NCBI RefSeq assembly: GCF_004135675.1
Contig: NZ_QHLX01000001.1
Span: 186,001 to 250,000, forward strand
DNA from: Marinitoga lauensis
Lineage (GTDB): Bacteria > Thermotogota > Thermotogae > Petrotogales > Petrotogaceae
Reading direction: 5' to 3'
Length of the DNA: 64,000 nt
The position numbers and the translations under genes are program-made. The notes under the pieces were generated by a model. That model made no database searches and was not told the origin of the DNA. It saw nothing but the letters and a program-made list of their open reading frames with translations. Below, piece after piece: positions 9,272 through 22,697 of the stretch. Positions within the stretch are counted from its first letter, which is position 1. Every line of letters begins with the position of its first letter.

Positions 9272-10183
9272 CTATATAAAATTTATAAGATAATACAATA
9301 AAGGTATTGTTATTATTGAAAACAAAGTACTGATAAAGACCATTAAATTTCCAAGGGCAGGGTTTATTTTCAATTCTTCAGTTATAAAAGAAACATTCAT
9401 CCCAACTGGCATTCCAACTTCTATAACAAAAATTCCTGCAAGAATTGGATCTATTTTTAATAATTTAACTAAAAATACAGCTATTACTGGAAAAATTATT
9501 AATCTAAATAAAGTTGTTAAAATCGTATCATATAAATCATAAATCTTAATTTTTATTCTTGATAACGAGACTCCTATATTAATTAAAATTATTACTATAC
9601 TGGCTTCTTTTATCATTTTTAAAGGTTCATATAAAGTAAAAGGCAAATTTTCCCATGATAATCCATTTGCTCCTAAAATCCAACCAACTAAAAAACCCCA
9701 CAACATAGGAAGTTTCAACATATTTGTTAAACCTTTTTTTATATTTCCAGTTAAAATTACTATCCCTACGGAAAAAGATAATAAAGTCATTACAATAACA
9801 TACATAACTGCTTTAGCTATATATTCTTCACCAAAAAGAGCACTTACTACAGGATAACCCAAATATCCACCATTAGAAAACATTAATGCAAATGCAATTA
9901 TTCCCCATTCTGATTTTATCAATCCTATTTTCTTTAGTAGTAGTGGTAAAATTATAGCAAGAACAAATATAAATATGTATCCAAAAAAGAATGCTTTTAA
10001 TTCTTTAATCATAGGAGGATTTGAATTTATTGCTGTAAATGCTAAAACATTTCCTGATATCCATAATGTCACTTTATTTAAAATTTTATTATCCAAGTTA
10101 GAAAAAGCTTTACCAAAAACATATCCCACAAAAATTATAATAAATAATGGTAAAATTTTAAAAAGCGTAAGAAAAAAAAGCAA
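9272..10183 (-). CDS. AEC-family transporter (auxin efflux carrier-like permease)
   Basis: A 303-residue membrane protein with about ten hydrophobic segments in the two-times-five arrangement of the auxin efflux carrier/AEC family, which in bacteria includes malate and other organic-acid exporters. Recognisable elements are the N-terminal LPLFIIIFVGYVFGK and the C-terminal half EVGMPVGMNVSFITEEL, a family hallmark. Start is a TTG at 10183, six bases after GAGGTG. It overlaps nothing and is followed closely by the CoA-binding gene. The substrate cannot be read from the sequence. Confidence 0.75.
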   Translation of the reverse strand: MLFFLTLFKILPLFIIIFVGYVFGKAFSNLDNKILNKVTLWISGNVLAFTAINSNPPMIKELKAFFFGYIFIFVLAIILPLLLKKIGLIKSEWGIIAFALMFSNGGYLGYPVVSALFGEEYIAKAVMYVIVMTLLSFSVGIVILTGNIKKGLTNMLKLPMLWGFLVGWILGANGLSWENLPFTLYEPLKMIKEASIVIILINIGVSLSRIKIKIYDLYDTILTTLFRLIIFPVIAVFLVKLLKIDPILAGIFVIEVGMPVGMNVSFITEELKINPALGNLMVFISTLFSIITIPLLYYLINFI

Positions 10184-10189
10184 ATATAA

Positions 10190-11380
10190 TCACCTCGCTG
10201 ATTTTAAAGCGTAAACCTCTGTTCCTATCCCTGTTAAAAAATCAAGGAGTTCTACATCCTGGTTGAGCAATCTTATACATCCATGAGATATTCTTTTTCC
10301 TATTTCCCATGGTTTTGTAGTACCATGTATCCCATATTGTTCTACTGATAATTGAAGCCATCTACTGCCAACACCATTTATAATTGACCCTGGCTTTATA
10401 TATTCTCCATACCAATATAATGCAGGTTCTTTTTCCTTATACATGATTCTATAATATCCTGGTGGTGTTGCATCACTTCTACCAACAGCTGCAGGAAAGG
10501 TCAATACTTTTTTTCCAAGATAATATAAATTAAGAATAGATTTATCAAGATCAACGGTTATTATTAATGGACTTTCTCCAAATTTCAATTTTCCAATTTT
10601 TAATAATTGACCAGGATAAATTGTTTTCGGGTCTGAAATATTATTATATAATATTATTTCTCCAGGTTTTACATCATATTTTCTGGCTATCTTATATATT
10701 GAATCACCTTTCTTTACAAGATAATTATCAATAAATCTTACCCGATAAGATGCTCCTTTCAAATTTGATGATGCATAAAACCAACCTTTTTTGAAAAATT
10801 TAATTTTTTTTACTCTTTCAATATTATATTTATTCAAATAAGAAATTTTTATTTCATGAAAACCATCTTCGATATCTTCAGGTAAATAATATAAATTACT
10901 TTCGCTATTGTATATTTTTATTCTATTATCAAGATATACATTTTCTACATGAAATCTCCCATTAGAGTTATTAACTAAAACACCTTTCCAACCATCTAAT
11001 GTTTCTATAGTAGAAACTTCTATTTTTATTTCATCAAAAAAATCTTTAAGTTCAAGAAAATTATTAGCTATTATTTTTTTTCTTCCATTTAAAGAATCAT
11101 ATTCTATCTCCAGGTTTAAAACGTCATTCCTGCTAAAATCATTAATATTTATTCTTATGTCAATATAAGTCGGACTATAAGAATAATCTGGTATTATTCT
11201 AAAACCTATTGTGGTTAAAAAAACTTTAGGATTTATCATTCTTTCTTCTGTAATTACCCTTAAATAAATAATATCATTATGAAATTTTAAAAATGTTATA
11301 GAATTTTTAGCCAGAATAATAGTTTGCAATATAATCAATAATCCTAAAAGCAATATCTCTTTTTGAACTTTTTTCAACAT
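10190..11380 (-). CDS. Secreted L,D-transpeptidase with LysM domain
   Basis: Cell-wall cross-linking enzyme of the YkuD family. A signal peptide or anchor occupies residues 1-24 (MLKKVQKEILLLGLLIILQ and following). A LysM domain lies near residue 210-260 (VKKGDSIYKIARKYDVKPGE ... IYPGQLLKIGK). The C-terminal YkuD domain carries the catalytic set YGIHGTTKPWEIGK and ISHGCIRLLNQD with nucleophile Cys. I place the start at ATG 11380, nine bases after GGAG, because the open frame further upstream encodes CoaBC sequence. The start region therefore overlaps the last 74 bp of coaBC in another frame. The middle region between TM and LysM is unassigned beta-rich sequence. Confidence 0.85.
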   Translation of the reverse strand: MLKKVQKEILLLGLLIILQTIILAKNSITFLKFHNDIIYLRVITEERMINPKVFLTTIGFRIIPDYSYSPTYIDIRININDFSRNDVLNLEIEYDSLNGRKKIIANNFLELKDFFDEIKIEVSTIETLDGWKGVLVNNSNGRFHVENVYLDNRIKIYNSESNLYYLPEDIEDGFHEIKISYLNKYNIERVKKIKFFKKGWFYASSNLKGASYRVRFIDNYLVKKGDSIYKIARKYDVKPGEIILYNNISDPKTIYPGQLLKIGKLKFGESPLIITVDLDKSILNLYYLGKKVLTFPAAVGRSDATPPGYYRIMYKEKEPALYWYGEYIKPGSIINGVGSRWLQLSVEQYGIHGTTKPWEIGKRISHGCIRLLNQDVELLDFLTGIGTEVYALKSAR

Positions 11381-12521
11381 GGGTAACATCTCCATTTTAT
11401 TTATTATATCTACTTCGTTTAAATTTGAATCAAAACCTATTTCTTTTTTAGACACATCATTTGCAACTATTAAATCACAATTTTTTCTTTCAATTTCTTC
11501 TTTGCATAATCCAATAAATCATTGGTTTCCGCTGCAAAACCTACTAATACTTGATTTTCTTTTTTAACTTACCTAATTCCTTTAAAATATCTGGATTTCT
11601 TTCTAATTCCAATGTAATATTTTCATTTTCTTTCTTTATTTTTTTATCAGAATAATTTTTAATCTTATAATCCGAAACTGCTGCAGACATAATAATTATG
11701 TCAGCTTCTTTATAATGCTTCATTACCTCATTTTTCATTTCTATCGCTGTAGTTACGTTAATTAAATTTTTTAATATATATGGTGGTTTAATATTGGTTG
11801 GCCCAGAAATAAGTGTTACTTCTGCTCCTCTATATGAAAATGCTCTTGCCAATTCATATCCCATTTTCCCACTTGATTTATTCGTTATATTCCTAACAGG
11901 ATCTATTGGTTCAACTGTTGGGCCAGCTGTTATTAAAACTTTTTTATTTTTCATATCTTTTTTTGCCAAAGAATATTCTAAAAATTCTAATATCATTTCA
12001 TTTTCTGGATATCTACCTTTTCCAATTTCTCCACATGCCAGGTGACCAACTTCCGGTTCAACAATAATCCATCCATCATTTTTTAATATTTCTAAATTTC
12101 TTTGTAATGCTGGGGACTCATACATTCTTGTATTCATAGTGGGAACCAATATTTTAGATTTTTTTCTAAAAGCGAGAGCTATTAAAGATAATAGATCATC
12201 AGCAAATCCATTTGCAATTTTGGCAATAATATTAGCAGTTGCTGGAGCTATTACTAAAGCATCTGATTCCATTGAAAGTTGTGTATGTGGAATCCAACCG
12301 TCTTTTACTTCATTAAAATAATCTGTATAAACAGGACAATTTCCAACTGCTGAAAAAACAACAGGAGAAATCATCTTTTTAGAATCTTCTGTTAAAACAA
12401 TATTTAAATCCACTTCTAATTTCCTTAATTTCGATGATAAATCTACTGCCTTATATATAGCTATACCACTACTAACTCCTAATATAACCTTTTTATTTTT
12501 AATATATTCATTTAAAAACAC
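11307..12521 (-). CDS. coaBC: Bifunctional CoaBC (phosphopantothenoylcysteine synthetase/decarboxylase), three frameshifts
   Basis: Makes 4'-phosphopantetheine in CoA synthesis. The CoaC half has the flavin/substrate features ILGVSSGIAIYKAVDL, APATANIIAKIANGFADDLL and PTMNTRMYESPA; the CoaB half has ITAGPTVEPIDPVRNITNKS and SGKMGYELARA. Reading breaks three times: near 11564 (A6), near 11485 (A5) and near 11398 (A4). One added A at each site gives continuous KKENQVLVGFAAETNDLLDY, KEKNCDLIVANDVSKKEIGF and NKNGDVTHVEKSSKRDIA, ending NYYSG, for 405 residues, the normal length. As this is an essential gene, sequence error is the likely cause. The GTG start is doubtful: one further missing A would let ATG 12511 (MNIL...) follow AGAGGTG. 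Confidence 0.9.
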
Positions 12522-12523
12522 CT

Positions 12524-14439
<1,916 letters not shown>

Positions 14440-14443
14440 TTTA

Positions 14444-15148
14444 TCACCAACCTAAGTAATTTTCTATTACTATTTTATCTTTTAATACTTCTTCTGGACT
14501 TCCATAAGCAATAACATTCCCCTTATGTAAAACATATAAAACATCTACGACTTCAGCAATTTCATCAACGTTATGATCTGTGACAATAACTCCTAAATTC
14601 TTTTTCGACAACGTTTTTATTATTTTTTGTATATCTTTAACTGTAATTGGATCAATCCCAACAAAAGGTTCATCTAACAGAATAAATTTCGGATTGGTTA
14701 TCAATGTTCTTGCAAATTCTAACCTTCTCTTTTCACCACCAGAAAGTGAATCTGCTATTTGTTCCTTTAATTCATATATTCCAAATTCCGTTAAAATATC
14801 TTTTATAAACTCTTCCTTATTTTTGATTTTCAACATTGTAGCTATTAAATCCATATTATCCCAAACGGTTAAATTTCTAAACACAGATGGTTCCTGCGGA
14901 AGATAAGCTATTCCATTCTTAGCTCTTACATGAACAGGTAAATGCGTAATTTTTTTATTGTCCAAATATATATCCCCACTTTTAGGAACTACAATTCCCA
15001 AAATAGATTTAAATAAAGTAGACTTACCAGCACCGTTGGGACCCAAAATCCCAACAATCTTACCAGTGCTGGCTTCAAAATCTACTTTATTCAATACTGT
15101 TTTTCTCCCATACTTTTTCGTTATTTTTTTACATACAAGATTATGCAT
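14444..15148 (-). CDS. lptB: LPS export ABC transporter ATPase LptB-like
   Basis: Cytoplasmic ATPase of the LptBFG complex that extracts lipopolysaccharide-type lipids from the inner membrane. Complete ABC motifs: Walker A GILGPNGAGKSTLFK, Q-loop YLPQEPSVFRNLTVWDN, signature LSGGEKRRLEFARTL, Walker B FILLDEPFVGIDPI and the H-loop TDHNVDE. The PQEPSVFRNLTV and DPITV strings are typical of LptB and distinguish it from LivF/LivG. At 234 residues it is the normal size. It follows ompH by four bases on the same strand, consistent with an envelope-biogenesis operon for the Thermotogota outer sheath. Confidence 0.85.
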   Translation of the reverse strand: MHNLVCKKITKKYGRKTVLNKVDFEASTGKIVGILGPNGAGKSTLFKSILGIVVPKSGDIYLDNKKITHLPVHVRAKNGIAYLPQEPSVFRNLTVWDNMDLIATMLKIKNKEEFIKDILTEFGIYELKEQIADSLSGGEKRRLEFARTLITNPKFILLDEPFVGIDPITVKDIQKIIKTLSKKNLGVIVTDHNVDEIAEVVDVLYVLHKGNVIAYGSPEEVLKDKIVIENYLGW

Positions 15149-15152
15149 AATA

Positions 15153-15650
15153 TTATTTTTTCAATAATTCTATAATTTGCGGTGTAATATCAACTAATTC
15201 ATCGGCATAAATAACTGATGGCTCATAAAGAACCAAATTATAACCATTTTCTTTTGCATATTCTATAACTTTATTCTTTACTTCATCTAATATTTGGTTG
15301 GTTTTCTGTGTATATTCATCTTGAATTGCTTTTTGATATTCTGATACTCTTGTTTCTAATTCTTTTTGTTTTTGAGCTAATTCTTCTGCAGATGCGCCTG
15401 ATTTCTTTAAATTCTCAAAATCCTGTTTCATTTGATTGATTTTATTCTGATAATATTGAAGATCATTTTTATATTTTTCCTGCAAATCCACCCATTTATA
15501 ATAATTTTGAGTAACCTTTTGCATTTGAACAAAAGCAATTTTTAAGTCTTTACCTGTTTGCTTCTGACCTTCAGATATACCAATCTTCGGAATAAATAAA
15601 AATGATAATAAAACTACTGCCACAACTAAAAGTTTTGAAAAGTTTTTCAC
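15153..15650 (-). CDS. OmpH/Skp-family periplasmic chaperone
   Basis: Secreted chaperone-like protein for outer-membrane (toga) proteins. About 165 residues: a basic start and hydrophobic signal peptide (residues 1-26, LVVAVVLLSFLFIPK), a short beta strand IAFVQMQKVTQNY, a long charged coiled coil at about 60-125 (LQEKYKNDLQYYQNKINQMK and following), and the closing strand YNLVLYEPSVIYA. This is the Skp layout and length. I prefer GTG 15650, seven bases after AGGAGGTG, over the TTG at 15653. It is first in the ompH-lptB unit and has a good promoter upstream. Confidence 0.8.
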   Translation of the reverse strand: MKNFSKLLVVAVVLLSFLFIPKIGISEGQKQTGKDLKIAFVQMQKVTQNYYKWVDLQEKYKNDLQYYQNKINQMKQDFENLKKSGASAEELAQKQKELETRVSEYQKAIQDEYTQKTNQILDEVKNKVIEYAKENGYNLVLYEPSVIYADELVDITPQIIELLKK

Positions 15651-15685
15651 CAAAAAACACCTCCTGAATTTTATTCTTAAAATAT

Positions 15686-15714
15686 ATTATATCATCAATT
15701 TCTAATTTTAAGAA
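15686..15714 (-). promoter_or_regulatory. Sigma-A type promoter of ompH-lptB operon
   Basis: On the minus strand TTCTTA (15709-15714), a 17-bp spacer, and a perfect TATAAT (15686-15691), about 36 bp before the ompH start. Spacing and -10 are consensus; the -35 matches four of six. Confidence 0.6.
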
Positions 15715-15852
15715 AATATTTTTATAACTATTTTGTTTTACTTTTCTTAATTTATAATACATATTTCTGAATAATTTATTGTTTTTTATTTAACATAATA
15801 ATGTTATTATATCATTACCCCTATCCTCCTTAAAATAAATATAAGGAATTCA

Positions 15853-15876
15853 CGGAGCTTTTAGCTCCGTTTTTTT
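15853..15876 (+). terminator. Orphan plus-strand terminator
   Basis: Stem CGGAGCT/AGCTCCG with a short loop followed by seven T on the plus strand, and no T-run in the other direction. No plus-strand reading frame lies upstream in the 255-bp gap 15651-15908, so it may end a small RNA. It sits next to the glyA terminator. Confidence 0.55.
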
Positions 15877-15879
15877 ATT

Positions 15880-15910
15880 AAAAAATAACCCCAATTGGGG
15901 GCTATTTTTT
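15880..15910 (-). terminator. Terminator of glyA
   Basis: Hairpin AAAAATAACCCC / GGGG.CTATTTTTT with a 4-base AATT loop at the 3' end of glyA. It is symmetric, with A and T tracts on both sides, so it could be bidirectional. Confidence 0.7.
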
Positions 15911-17180
15911 AATATATCTTTCCTTTATATAATGGGAATTTTTCACATAATTTTTTTACTTTTTCTTTTATATTGATTTTAACCTCTTCATCTAATGTTC
16001 CATCTTCATCTTTTATATTTGATATTACTTCGTTTATTAATTCAGCTATTATTTTCATTTCCTCTTCTTTCATTCCCCTTGTTGTAATTGCAGGAGTACC
16101 TATTCTAATACCACTTGTAACGAATGGAGAACGTGTTTCTTTTGGAATAGTATTTTTATTTACAGTTATACCAGAAGCTTCCAGTGCCTTTTCAGCAGCT
16201 TTACCTGTTACTCCTTTTTCATTTAAATCAACAAGGAATAAATGTGAATCTGTTCCACCAGAAACAATTCTAAATCCTAATTTTTCCATTTTTTCTGCCA
16301 ACTTTTTAGCATTTTTTATAACCTGTTTTTGATATTCTTTAAATTCAGGAGTTAGCGCTTCCTTAAACGCAACTGCTTTAGCTGCAATAACATGCATTAA
16401 AGGTCCTCCTTGAATTCCAGGGAATATACTTTTATTTATCAATTTATATAATTCTTTATCATTTGTTAAAATCATTCCACCTCTTGGACCTCTTAATGTT
16501 TTATGGGTAGTTGTTGTTACAACATGTGCATATTCTAATGGATTAGGATACAATCCAGCTGCTACCAAACCAGCAAAATGCGACATATCTACTACTAAGT
16601 AAGCTCCCACTTTATCTGCAATTTCTCTAAATCTTTTAAAATCAATAATTCTTGCATAAGCACTTCCACCAGCAACAATAACTTTTGGTTTATGTTCTAA
16701 AGCTAATTTTTCTACCTCATCATAATCTATAACTTCTGTTTCTTCATTAACGCCATATTGAACAACATTAAATATTTTTCCAGAAAAATTGACAGAAGCA
16801 CCATGTGTCAAATGTCCACCATGACTTAATGACATACCCATTAAGGTTTCTCCAGTTTGCATTAAAGCTAAATATACTCCCATATTTGCTTGAGATCCTG
16901 AATGTGGTTGAACATTTGCATATTTTGCTCCAAATAATTCCTTTGCCCTGTTTCTTGCTAGCGTTTCTGCTTCATCAACAAATTCACACCCACCATAATA
17001 TCTTTTTTTAGGATATCCTTCTGCATATTTATTAGTTAAAACACTTCCCATTGCTTCCATTACAGCTTGAGAAGCAAAATTTTCTGAAGCTATTAATTCC
17101 AAACCATATTCTTGCCTATTCAATTCCTTCAACACTATTTCATGAATTTCGGGATCAACATTTTTTAAATTTTCCCACAT
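15909..17180 (-). CDS. glyA: Serine hydroxymethyltransferase
   Basis: PLP enzyme converting serine and tetrahydrofolate to glycine and 5,10-methylene-THF. The 423-residue protein has [29 protein letters not shown] near the N-terminus, the cofactor loop [35 protein letters not shown] and the Schiff-base lysine in [15 protein letters not shown]. Of two nearby ATGs I choose 17180, because 17186 lies only two bases from the AGGAGG site. It stands alone, divergent from the fermentation operon, with a terminator at its 3' end. Confidence 0.97.
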   Translation of the reverse strand: MWENLKNVDPEIHEIVLKELNRQEYGLELIASENFASQAVMEAMGSVLTNKYAEGYPKKRYYGGCEFVDEAETLARNRAKELFGAKYANVQPHSGSQANMGVYLALMQTGETLMGMSLSHGGHLTHGASVNFSGKIFNVVQYGVNEETEVIDYDEVEKLALEHKPKVIVAGGSAYARIIDFKRFREIADKVGAYLVVDMSHFAGLVAAGLYPNPLEYAHVVTTTTHKTLRGPRGGMILTNDKELYKLINKSIFPGIQGGPLMHVIAAKAVAFKEALTPEFKEYQKQVIKNAKKLAEKMEKLGFRIVSGGTDSHLFLVDLNEKGVTGKAAEKALEASGITVNKNTIPKETRSPFVTSGIRIGTPAITTRGMKEEEMKIIAELINEVISNIKDEDGTLDEEVKINIKEKVKKLCEKFPLYKGKIY

Positions 17181-17286
17181 ATTCATTCCTCCTTAATTTT
17201 AATTATTAATTGTATCAAAATATATTACCTTTTCTTATATCGCTCATATTATACAACATTATTTTTATAAAAACCAGTATCAATAT

Positions 17287-17314
17287 TGAAAAAAATTTCG
17301 TGAAATTTTTTTCA
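17287..17314. repeat. Perfect 13-2-13 inverted repeat in the glyA/aminotransferase divergent region
   Basis: Arms TGAAAAAAATTTC and GAAATTTTTTTCA flank a central GT. The dyad lies in the 259-bp region between glyA (minus) and the aminotransferase operon (plus). It could be an operator for a dimeric regulator or a transcribed hairpin. Several TATAAT-like hexamers follow at 17320-17375, so promoters for the operon probably lie there, but I cannot pick one. Confidence 0.5.
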
Positions 17315-17439
17315 CACAGCATATAATCACATATAATTGTATATAACCAGATATATGGCCTTATAATCAACTTTGTAAATTTTAAATTAAAAGTGTAAAA
17401 TAAAACCGAGAAAAAAACTAAATTTGGAGGGGTGATATT

Positions 17440-18690
17440 ATGAAATTCGAAAGTAAATATTCTGTAACGGTAAAAAGAATTAAATCTAACATTATTAGAG
17501 AATTGCTTAAAACAGCTACTCAAGAAGGCATTATTTCATTTGGTGGAGGAATTCCAGATCCTGAAACATTTCCAATAGAAAAATTATCAGAAATTTCCAA
17601 ACAAGTTATTATGAATGAATATAAAATTGCTTTGCAATACGGCTCCACTGAAGGGGATCCAGAATTAATTAAGCAATATATCAAATTATTGGAAAAATAT
17701 GAAGATATACATTGTCTTGATGAAGAAAATTTAATGATTACTACAGGTTCACAGCAGGCTTTGTTTATAATAGGCACAGTATTTTTGGATGAAGATAGCT
17801 ACTGTGCAGTTAGCAAACCTATATACTTAGGTGCAGGTAGTGCATTTAACCAAAGAAATCCTAATTATATAAGTATTCCTTTAGAAAAAGATGGAATGAA
17901 TTTAGATGTTTTAGAAAAAGAATTAGAAAAATTAGAAAAAGATGGGAAAATTGATAAATTCAAATTTGTATATACAGTAAGCAATTTCCACAATCCTGCT
18001 GGTACAAGTTTATCTTTAGAGAAAAGAAAAAGATTAATTGAATTAGCTGAAAAATATGACTTTATCATTATTGAAGATGATCCTTATGGTGCATTAAGAT
18101 TTGAAGGAGAAAAATTACCAAGTATCTTCAAATTAAACAAAGGTGAAAGAGTTATATTATTAAACACATTTAGTAAAGTATTATCTCCTGGATTAAGAAT
18201 TGGTGTAATTATAGGAAATAAAGAATTAATTAAAAAAATGGTTTTAGCTAAACAGGGTATGGATTTATGTTCTTCAACATTAACCCAAAGAATAGCAGCA
18301 AGATTTATGGAAAAATATGATTTATTCGAAGAAATACAACCTACTATCAAATTATATAAAGAAAAGAAAGATAAATTTATGGAAGCTTTAGATAAATATT
18401 TAGGAGATATTGAAGGTATTGATTGGATACATCCTGAAGGTGGATTATTCTCATGGATTACCTTACCTAAAGATTTTGACACAATGGAAATGTTTGAATT
18501 TGCAAAAGAAAACAAAATTATTTATATCCCTGGTGAAACATTTTATGTTGATGAGCCAGAAAGAAATACTATGAGAGTATCATTCTGCTTACCTTCATTT
18601 GAAGAGTTAGAAGAAGGAACAAAAAGATTAAGAAAAACTATTGAAGAATATGCTAATAAAAAAGGTTTAGAATTAAAATTAAAAAAATAA
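17440..18690 (+). CDS. PLP-dependent class I/II aminotransferase (2-aminoadipate/branched-chain type)
   Basis: Fold-type I aminotransferase of the LysN/MocR-core group, which uses amino acids such as 2-aminoadipate, leucine or aromatic residues with 2-oxoglutarate. The 416-residue protein has ISFGGGIPDPETFP at the start, YGSTEGDPELIKQYI, VSNFHNPAGTSLSLEKR, the cofactor aspartate region IIEDDPYGALRF and the Schiff-base lysine in LNTFSKVLSPGLRIG. RBS GGAGGGGTG precedes ATG 17440. It is the first gene of a nine-gene plus-strand unit; with the kinases and 2-oxoacid oxidoreductase downstream it would supply the 2-oxoacid from an amino acid. The exact substrate is inferred from context. Confidence 0.85.
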   Translation: MKFESKYSVTVKRIKSNIIRELLKTATQEGIISFGGGIPDPETFPIEKLSEISKQVIMNEYKIALQYGSTEGDPELIKQYIKLLEKYEDIHCLDEENLMITTGSQQALFIIGTVFLDEDSYCAVSKPIYLGAGSAFNQRNPNYISIPLEKDGMNLDVLEKELEKLEKDGKIDKFKFVYTVSNFHNPAGTSLSLEKRKRLIELAEKYDFIIIEDDPYGALRFEGEKLPSIFKLNKGERVILLNTFSKVLSPGLRIGVIIGNKELIKKMVLAKQGMDLCSSTLTQRIAARFMEKYDLFEEIQPTIKLYKEKKDKFMEALDKYLGDIEGIDWIHPEGGLFSWITLPKDFDTMEMFEFAKENKIIYIPGETFYVDEPERNTMRVSFCLPSFEELEEGTKRLRKTIEEYANKKGLELKLKK

Positions 18691-18710
18691 TCACTAAGTG
18701 AGGTGAAAAA

Positions 18711-19771
18711 ATGAATCGAATTTTAGTTATTAATCCAGGTTCCACTTCAACCAAAATAGCAGTTTTTGAAAACGAAAAATTAATAGTATCAGAAGAAGTT
18801 TCTCACTCTCCTGAAGAATTAGATAAATATGAAAAATTAATGGATCAAATAGATTTAAGAAGAGATGAAATAAAAGATTTTATTGAAAAATATGGATATA
18901 AAATGACAGACTTTAATGCTATTGCAGCAAGAGGGGAGTTCTACCTCCTTTAGAAAGTGGAACATATAGAGTAACAGAAGAAATGGTTGACTTTTTAAAG
19001 AATAAAACAAAAATAGAACACGCTTCAAATTTAGCTGCAGTAATTGGGTGGGAGCTGGCAGAAAATAATATACCTGTATTTATTACTGATCCTGTTTCTG
19101 TTGACGAATTTATACCTGAATCAAGAATTTCTGGAATACCTGAAATCGAAAGAAAGAGTTTGTATCATGCACTAAATATGAAAAGTGTTGCACGTAAAGC
19201 TGCTAAAGAATTAAATAAAAAATATGATGAATGTAATTTTGTAATAGTACATTTAGGTGGCGGAATTTCTATTGGAGCACAAAGAAAAGGTAAAATGATT
19301 GATGTCAATAATGCTAATGATGAAGGTCCATTTAGTCCAGAAAGAACAGGCGAACTACCTGTTGGAGACTTAGCAAAATTAGCTTTTTCTGGCAAATATT
19401 CTAAAAGGGAACTAAAAAAGAGATATATTGGCAAAGGTGGATTAGTTGCTTATCTTGGAACTAATGATTTAAGAGTTGCAATGAAAAAAGCAGAACACGA
19501 TGAATATGCAAGAAAAGTTGTGGAAGCTATGGCTTATCAAATTGCTAAAGAAATTGGCGGAATGGCTGCAATATTAAAAGGAAAAGTTGATGCAATTATT
19601 ATTACTGGTGGAATGGCTCGAAATGATGATTTTATTGATATGATAAAACAAAGAATATCAAAAATCGCTTTAATAATGTTATATCCTGGTTCATTCGAAA
19701 TGGAAGCATTAGCCGAAGGTGCATTAAGAGTATTAAATAACGAAGAAAAGGCTAAAGATTGGAAAATGTGA
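18711..19771 (+). CDS. buk: Butyrate kinase family (acyl-phosphate kinase) 1, one frameshift
   Basis: ASKHA-fold kinase making ATP from butyryl- or branched-chain acyl phosphate. It opens with the family phosphate motif [19 protein letters not shown], has [26 protein letters not shown] in the middle and DAIIITGGMARNDDFI near the end. The frame breaks at about 18934: AARGEFYLL-stop, whereas one added G in GGGG gives AARGGVLPPLESGTYRVTEE. The repaired length, 353 residues, is normal. It lies 20 bp after the aminotransferase and 9 bp before the phosphotransacylase. A second paralogue follows at 20686. Confidence 0.9.
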
Positions 19772-19780
19772 GGTGAAATC

Positions 19781-22437
<2,657 letters not shown>

Positions 22438-22457
22438 TTTAAAAAAGGAGGGATACG

Positions 22458-22688
22458 ATGGAATACAAAAACAAGGTTGAAATTGATCAAGAAAGATGTA
22501 AAGGATGTGGTCTTTGTATAGATGCATGTCCTACGGGTACATTGGGTTTTTCTGAAGGTTTTAATGCTAAAGGATATCATCCTGCTGCAGTAGTTAATCC
22601 AGAAAAATGTATTGGATGTGGATTCTGTTATCAAATGTGTCCCGATGTATGTATAACAGTTTCAACATTAGAAAAAGCTAAAGCTTAA
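22458..22688 (+). CDS. 2-oxoacid:ferredoxin oxidoreductase delta subunit (2[4Fe-4S] ferredoxin)
   Basis: A 76-residue ferredoxin with two cluster motifs, CKGCGLCIDACP and CIGCGFCYQMCP, separated by about 28 residues. This is the form of the delta (VorD/KorD) subunit, which passes electrons from the TPP site to free ferredoxin. RBS AGGAGGG stands upstream. It is followed after 9 bp by the alpha subunit gene. Confidence 0.9.
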   Translation: MEYKNKVEIDQERCKGCGLCIDACPTGTLGFSEGFNAKGYHPAAVVNPEKCIGCGFCYQMCPDVCITVSTLEKAKA

Positions 22689-22697
22689 GGAGGGATA

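Noticed and set aside
11381-11455. Upstream extension of the L,D-transpeptidase frame
   Set aside because: The encoded peptide (SKKEIGFDSNLNEVDIINK) is CoaB C-terminal sequence shifted into this frame by missing bases; the signal peptide starts later.
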